Part shown: positions 59,923 to 64,000 of the stretch, in pieces | Position numbering within the stretch: position 1 is the stretch's first letter | Layout: each line of letters opens with the position of its first letter | NCBI GenBank assembly: GCA_013397455.1 | Contig: VYZB01000116.1 | Coordinates: forward strand, 1,576,496-1,640,495 | Length of the DNA: 64,000 nt | Source: Crotophaga sulcirostris | Taxonomy: Eukaryota; Chordata; Aves; Cuculiformes; Crotophagidae | Direction: 5' to 3' | Position numbers and translations under genes: made by a program | The notes under the pieces: generated by a model | What the model was told of the DNA's origin: nothing | Seen by the model: only the letters and a program-made list of their open reading frames with translations | The model's database searches: none

Positions 59923-62177
59923 TATTATTTAGAGTTCCTCTCTAAATAACAGAGAGTCCTCTCAAAGATTAGGAGATGCCCTTAATTTGAAAGCTGATTT
60001 TCTTTATAGAATTAGGTTTTTAATTATACGCAATCTCTGCCTGCAAACCTCAGACCTGTTATTTATAATGGATGTGCTCCAAAACCTGTCTGAGTGTTTG
60101 GAAAGGCTTCACCAGTCTCGGTGACAGCTGGAACTGTCTTTGCATTCACAGTCGACCAGCAAGACCAGAACGATCCCTTGTGGGTACATAAATATTCAAC
60201 ATTCAAATTGTGTCACAGCACTTCCAATGCCTCCCTTTGGACAGGGGACTTATTCCAGTTTTGTCATTGCATTCAGATTGAAGTAGCTGGAGGGAAACCT
60301 CCACAAATCCCTGTTTTATTCTGCTTCCACAAGCAAAGATTTATTGCCAAGTTATTAACAAGGGGCTTCCAAAAAAACAACTCAGGGGAGATCATTCCAA
60401 CTTTTAGGCTGCTTGACCTGAGCCTTATTAATAAGGAGCTCCTGGAGAGTTTCCTCTGTTCTACCAGGGGATTTTGGCAGCCTGTGGGGCTGACTGTAAA
60501 TTCCCTAGAAGATGTTGTTCCTACTGTTCGTCTGGCTGTGCTTAATGTTGAACCTTTAACTGAGGCCCTCTGAAATTGTCCTCCCCACTGAGGTTTCTGA
60601 ATGCATGAAGCCATCACGGGAAGCCAGCAGCGTTAATGCCTAGATTGGTTTTTATTTATTGAAACAATTTATTATAATAGCAATAACAACCTTGGCCTGG
60701 GGCATTTCCTGGGGAATTAATGGCAGTCTGGGCTGATGCTCCCAGCAGATTGTTAGCCCTCAGGAAACAGGCTCCATAATTGCTGCTGGTTTGCTTGGAA
60801 AAACAAAAATAAAATGTGTTTCTAATTTTTGGCCAGTTTGAACACCTAGAAAATTGTTGCTTTTGTATGGAGGGTTATAAAGAACGTATATCTTTTGTCT
60901 GCATGGATTAAATTCAGGTTCGAATCAGTGACATTTTCATCAATGCTTTCAATCCAGAAAGAGAAATACCAGGAAGGGGAAGGGTAACACCAGCTAAAGA
61001 GATTGACAGCAACAGAGTCCTGCTAGAAGTTCAGGAGAAAAACATAGCTCTGAGCTCTCATCCACAGCAGTGAAAGAAAAAGCTACAATGGTCAAAATCC
61101 AAGTGTTAATGGGTGTACACATGCACATGGACATGGATATGTATCAAAATATGTTAACTCCTACTACTGATATCCATACCATTTTAAACAGCAGGTTTTT
61201 TTCAAATATAACAGGTGTTTTGAGGAGCTTCAGTGTTGTTATGATGAATCTGAGCCACCTTCAAGTTTTTGGAAGATACTGAGCATCCATTTGCTGAAGA
61301 GGATGCCTCTTTTAAGTCTTTGCAAGTAGAACGCGCAATGGGGGAGGGTCTCCAAGTCACTAATCAACTCATACCCTCAGATCTAGGGTACTGCTGACTT
61401 GGCTGCTTCAACTGGGAAAAAGCAGATCCCATGTTTTTTAGCTTAAGTTGCTCTTTCTGCTGTGAAAAAAGAAATGTTGCCATGTGAGTGTATCGTACAT
61501 ATGATAAGTGCCAAGACTGAAGTTGAACGTAGGGTTACAGCTCAGTGAAGAAGTCCAGACAGTGTCTCAGATATTGATAGAGTAGCTTAGGAGCTCATAA
61601 ATGCCACTGGAGCCCAAAGATTCAATTACAGCCATCGCATTGCGTGAAGGGCTAGACATACAAGCACAAGCAGGGGATGAAAAATTGTTGCTTAAGTAGC
61701 AATCAAGGTGCAGCTTCCTCACGAGCTGGGTAGAATAGCCTGGAAAAAGGAGTGTAGAGGAGAAAGAAAAAGTAGGACATGGACAAAAACAGGCGAAGAG
61801 AAACCACATGTCTGCATCTCAGGCTCCAAACTATGTTTTTTTAATGAGTTGCTTTAAAACAGTGAGCAGTGGAACTAATGCAACCAAATCAAGGCCATGT
61901 GTGTACAGGAACGTGGTGTTCAGGAAAGTGGGCCTGGCACCCTGTCAGCCAGGCAGAGGGGAGGCAGACTGGACCACGGGTCTTCCAGTACAAACAGACC
62001 AGTCCTGCTCGTTTGTTCTTCTCATGCTCCCACACTCTGGTTGTCCTCAGAGCCCTGCTTAGGGTACTTGCAAAGGAAACTTTGCAAATTCTGTCCTGAT
62101 TTATAGTGCCCAGGGAGGTAAAAATGCTATTGGGTAGTGAGTCTACATTTCCCGGGATTTGCAAATCTCTGAAATTT

Positions 62178-62262
62178 AGAATCATAGAATCATAGAATTA
62201 CCCAAGTTGGAAGGGATCCAAAAAGATCATCGAGTCCAACTTCTGTCTCTACATAGGACGCC
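62178..62262 (-). repeat. CR1 LINE 3' end fragment
   Basis: AGAATCATAGAATCATAGAA followed by CCAAGTTGGAAGGGATCC and AGATCATCGAGTCCAACTTC. An 85 bp antisense 3' end in the 3' flank of the gene. Confidence 0.9.
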
Positions 62263-62407
62263 ACTTCTTTACTGTTCACACAGTACCAGATGGGCAGCAG
62301 CTTTGCTACCGCGCAAACAGGATTGCAGTTTTAACTTAAGTTCTGCCCCTTGAGTTCAGAGTTGCCATTAGCTTCGCTGGAACCAGGACTTCCCTCAGCT
62401 GTGCTTT

Positions 62408-62572
62408 GAATCATAGAATCATTAAGGTTGGAAAAGACCTCTAAGATCATCAGGTCCAACTGTCAGCCCCACACCCCCGTGCCTACTTAACCATGTCCTG
62501 AAGTGCCACATCGACATGTGTTTTGAACACCTCCAGGGATGTTACTTCTATAAGAGCCACTGACACATCCTT
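62408..62572 (-). repeat. CR1 LINE 3' end fragment
   Basis: AATCATAGAATCATTAAGG, then AAAAGACCTCTAAGATCATC, CATGTCCTGAAGTGCC and ACACCTCCAGGGATG. An antisense fragment of about 165 bp of the ATTCTATG class, 146 bp from the previous one and of a different subfamily. Confidence 0.9.
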
Positions 62573-63007
62573 CATGACTGCTCTTGTATCTTCTCTTTTA
62601 CCTTTGTATGTTTTCTGTCTCACTTTTGTTGAAATATAAAGCTTAAACCCTCTGGCTTTGCTCTCTCTTGACTTTCCAACTACTGCTGTATTTCTCTCCT
62701 CTTTCTTTTTTGGACTCGATGCATGCGTCTGCTGCCATTTTCTCCCCCCCCTTTTTTTGTATTTTCTCATCAGCATATTTTCCCCCATGTCATCCACACC
62801 AACAACTATATGAACAGTCTCATGTTTTATTAACTGATTTTCAGGCTATCATGACATCTTCCTCCACATTGGCTTGTCACCTTTGAGATTCATTTGGGAA
62901 AGAAGTGAAGAGCACAAAGGCTCTAACTGTTCCATGAGCATCTCCAGGCATTGAAATATGTGCTGCCTTGAACAGTGCACAAAATGCTTGGGCTCTGAAC
63001 ACAGAAC

Positions 63008-63087
63008 TGGAGAATAATTTAGGTTGCAAGAGGCTTCCAGGGGTCATCTTGTCCAACACCCTTCTCAGAACAAGACTAAATTAATAT
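63008..63087 (-). repeat. Diverged CR1 3' end
   Basis: GGAGAATAATTTAGGTTGC, AAGAGGCTTCCAGGGGTCAT and CTTGTCCAACACCCTTCTC follow the antisense CR1 3' end pattern with many substitutions. It is an older copy with approximate limits. Confidence 0.65.
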
Positions 63088-64000
63088 TTAGAGCCAGCAG
63101 TGAAATTAGAGCAGTTTTGAATATTTCCAAATGTTTTCCAGTTTATCTTCTGCAAACTTTAAGGAAATCAGTTAAAGAGGACAGTTTCTAAAAGCACTGT
63201 GGCGGGGAGTGAACATAAAGCATAGCTTTTTAGTTACTGACAACTTTTGGGACTGAATGTCAAACTCTCACCTGGTGGGAACTGTTACAGCTCCATCACT
63301 GAGTTCAAGGGATTAAGACTCATCTGAGGAACTGGGGCCATCCTTGGACTCAGGAGTTCCAGCAAACACAGTGGAGTAGTGCTGGCCTTGACACTTCTGT
63401 TTGATTCACCTTCACCCATTCAGTGAACCTATAAACCTGGAATACACCAAGGTGTTTCAGCCCAGGGGAACTGCAGCAACAACATTTATCATAATTATGC
63501 TTCTAGGTAGTCCTACGAACCGAAATAAGCCAAAAGGTAGTAAATAAACAAGATGACCTAGTTTATAAAGCATTGTGGATCCTTTGGATTCTTGTTATAT
63601 CATCTCTGAAATGTGGCTATGCAGGATTCATCCTGTTAGTGCACTGACTCCAACTATGCTTGTGTAGCACAGGTTTACATTTTGGTGGTCTGGGCTGAAA
63701 GCCAACACACTCGCCTTAGATAAGCAAATGTAACCTATGAATAAATAATATGCATTTTTCCTTGCTGCAAGGCTTCCCATTTCGGCTGGGCCACAGCACA
63801 GAGAGCTTTCTAAATCGTCTCTAGTCCTCATATGATGATGATGGATGTGGCAGAGAGATGCACTTAGCTGCTGCTGGATGTGCAGCACCCTAGTGTCAAC
63901 TCTGCTCGTGCAGCCACTGGAATTAGCATTTAATTCTGTGGGCTGCTCCTTCCCCTTCCAGACAACTCCAAGACATGACTGCAGCGAACCGACATTCTGC

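Larger units (their letters stand above)
59923..64000. other. 3' flank of the gene
   Basis: Three CR1 3' fragments lie between 62.1 and 63.1 kb. Chance reading frames of 159 and 114 codons overlap on opposite strands near 60.1-60.6 kb. The window ends just inside a possible exon after a strong acceptor at 63960-63961. Confidence 0.45.

Noticed and set aside
60094..60617. Reading frames of 159 (plus) and 114 (minus) codons overlapping each other
   Set aside because: No recognisable motif, no splice or promoter support, and both strands are open over the same bases, as in a chance stop-poor stretch.

Overview
The window looks like part of a bird chromosome. The main evidence is a set of CR1 LINE 3' ends on both strands. 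One class ends in the usual ATTCTATG-type octamer array. A second, well-conserved class ends in a GTGATACT-type array. There is no operon-like gene packing, no CpG-island-like stretch and no long open reading frame (the longest is 215 codons and is not a gene). Most of the 64 kb reads as intron or intergenic DNA with CR1 debris and a few simple repeats. The species cannot be fixed from the sequence.

The one protein-coding structure I can support is the 3' end of a plus-strand gene: two internal exons (51810-51974 and 55936-56106) and a terminal exon (58467-58531). They are joined by GT-AG introns of about 4.0 and 2.4 kb. All junctions are phase 1 and agree with each other. The joined frame is open for about 132 residues and ends in a stop codon just after Phe-Thr-Val-Val. 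I do not recognise the protein. It has no cysteine, a proline-rich first part and a C-terminus shaped like a class I PDZ ligand. The 5' part of the gene is not convincingly visible; it may lie further upstream, in or beyond the window.

Layout: 1-5.9 kb, no recognised element. 5.9-9.1 kb, three CR1 copies. 9.1-24.7 kb, mostly unassigned, with one CR1 copy (15.3-15.7 kb), a tRNA-like fossil (16.7 kb) and a G-run-flanked possible exon (19.95 kb). 24.7-32.4 kb, ancient CR1-like fragments, a dead CR1 reverse-transcriptase tail (27.2-27.4 kb) and two adjoining CR1 pieces (28.6-29.1 kb). 32.4-49.2 kb, unassigned DNA with CR1 copies at 36.4, 37.6, 45.3 and 49.2 kb, plus poly-T and AT-rich repeats. 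49.2-60 kb, the gene's 3' end, with a long CR1 in its last intron. 60-64 kb, 3' flank with three CR1 fragments and a strong splice acceptor at the very end.

I found no new multi-gene system. The most useful leads are the unidentified gene, its possible additional exons, and the way several same-subfamily CR1 copies end near one 5' point.
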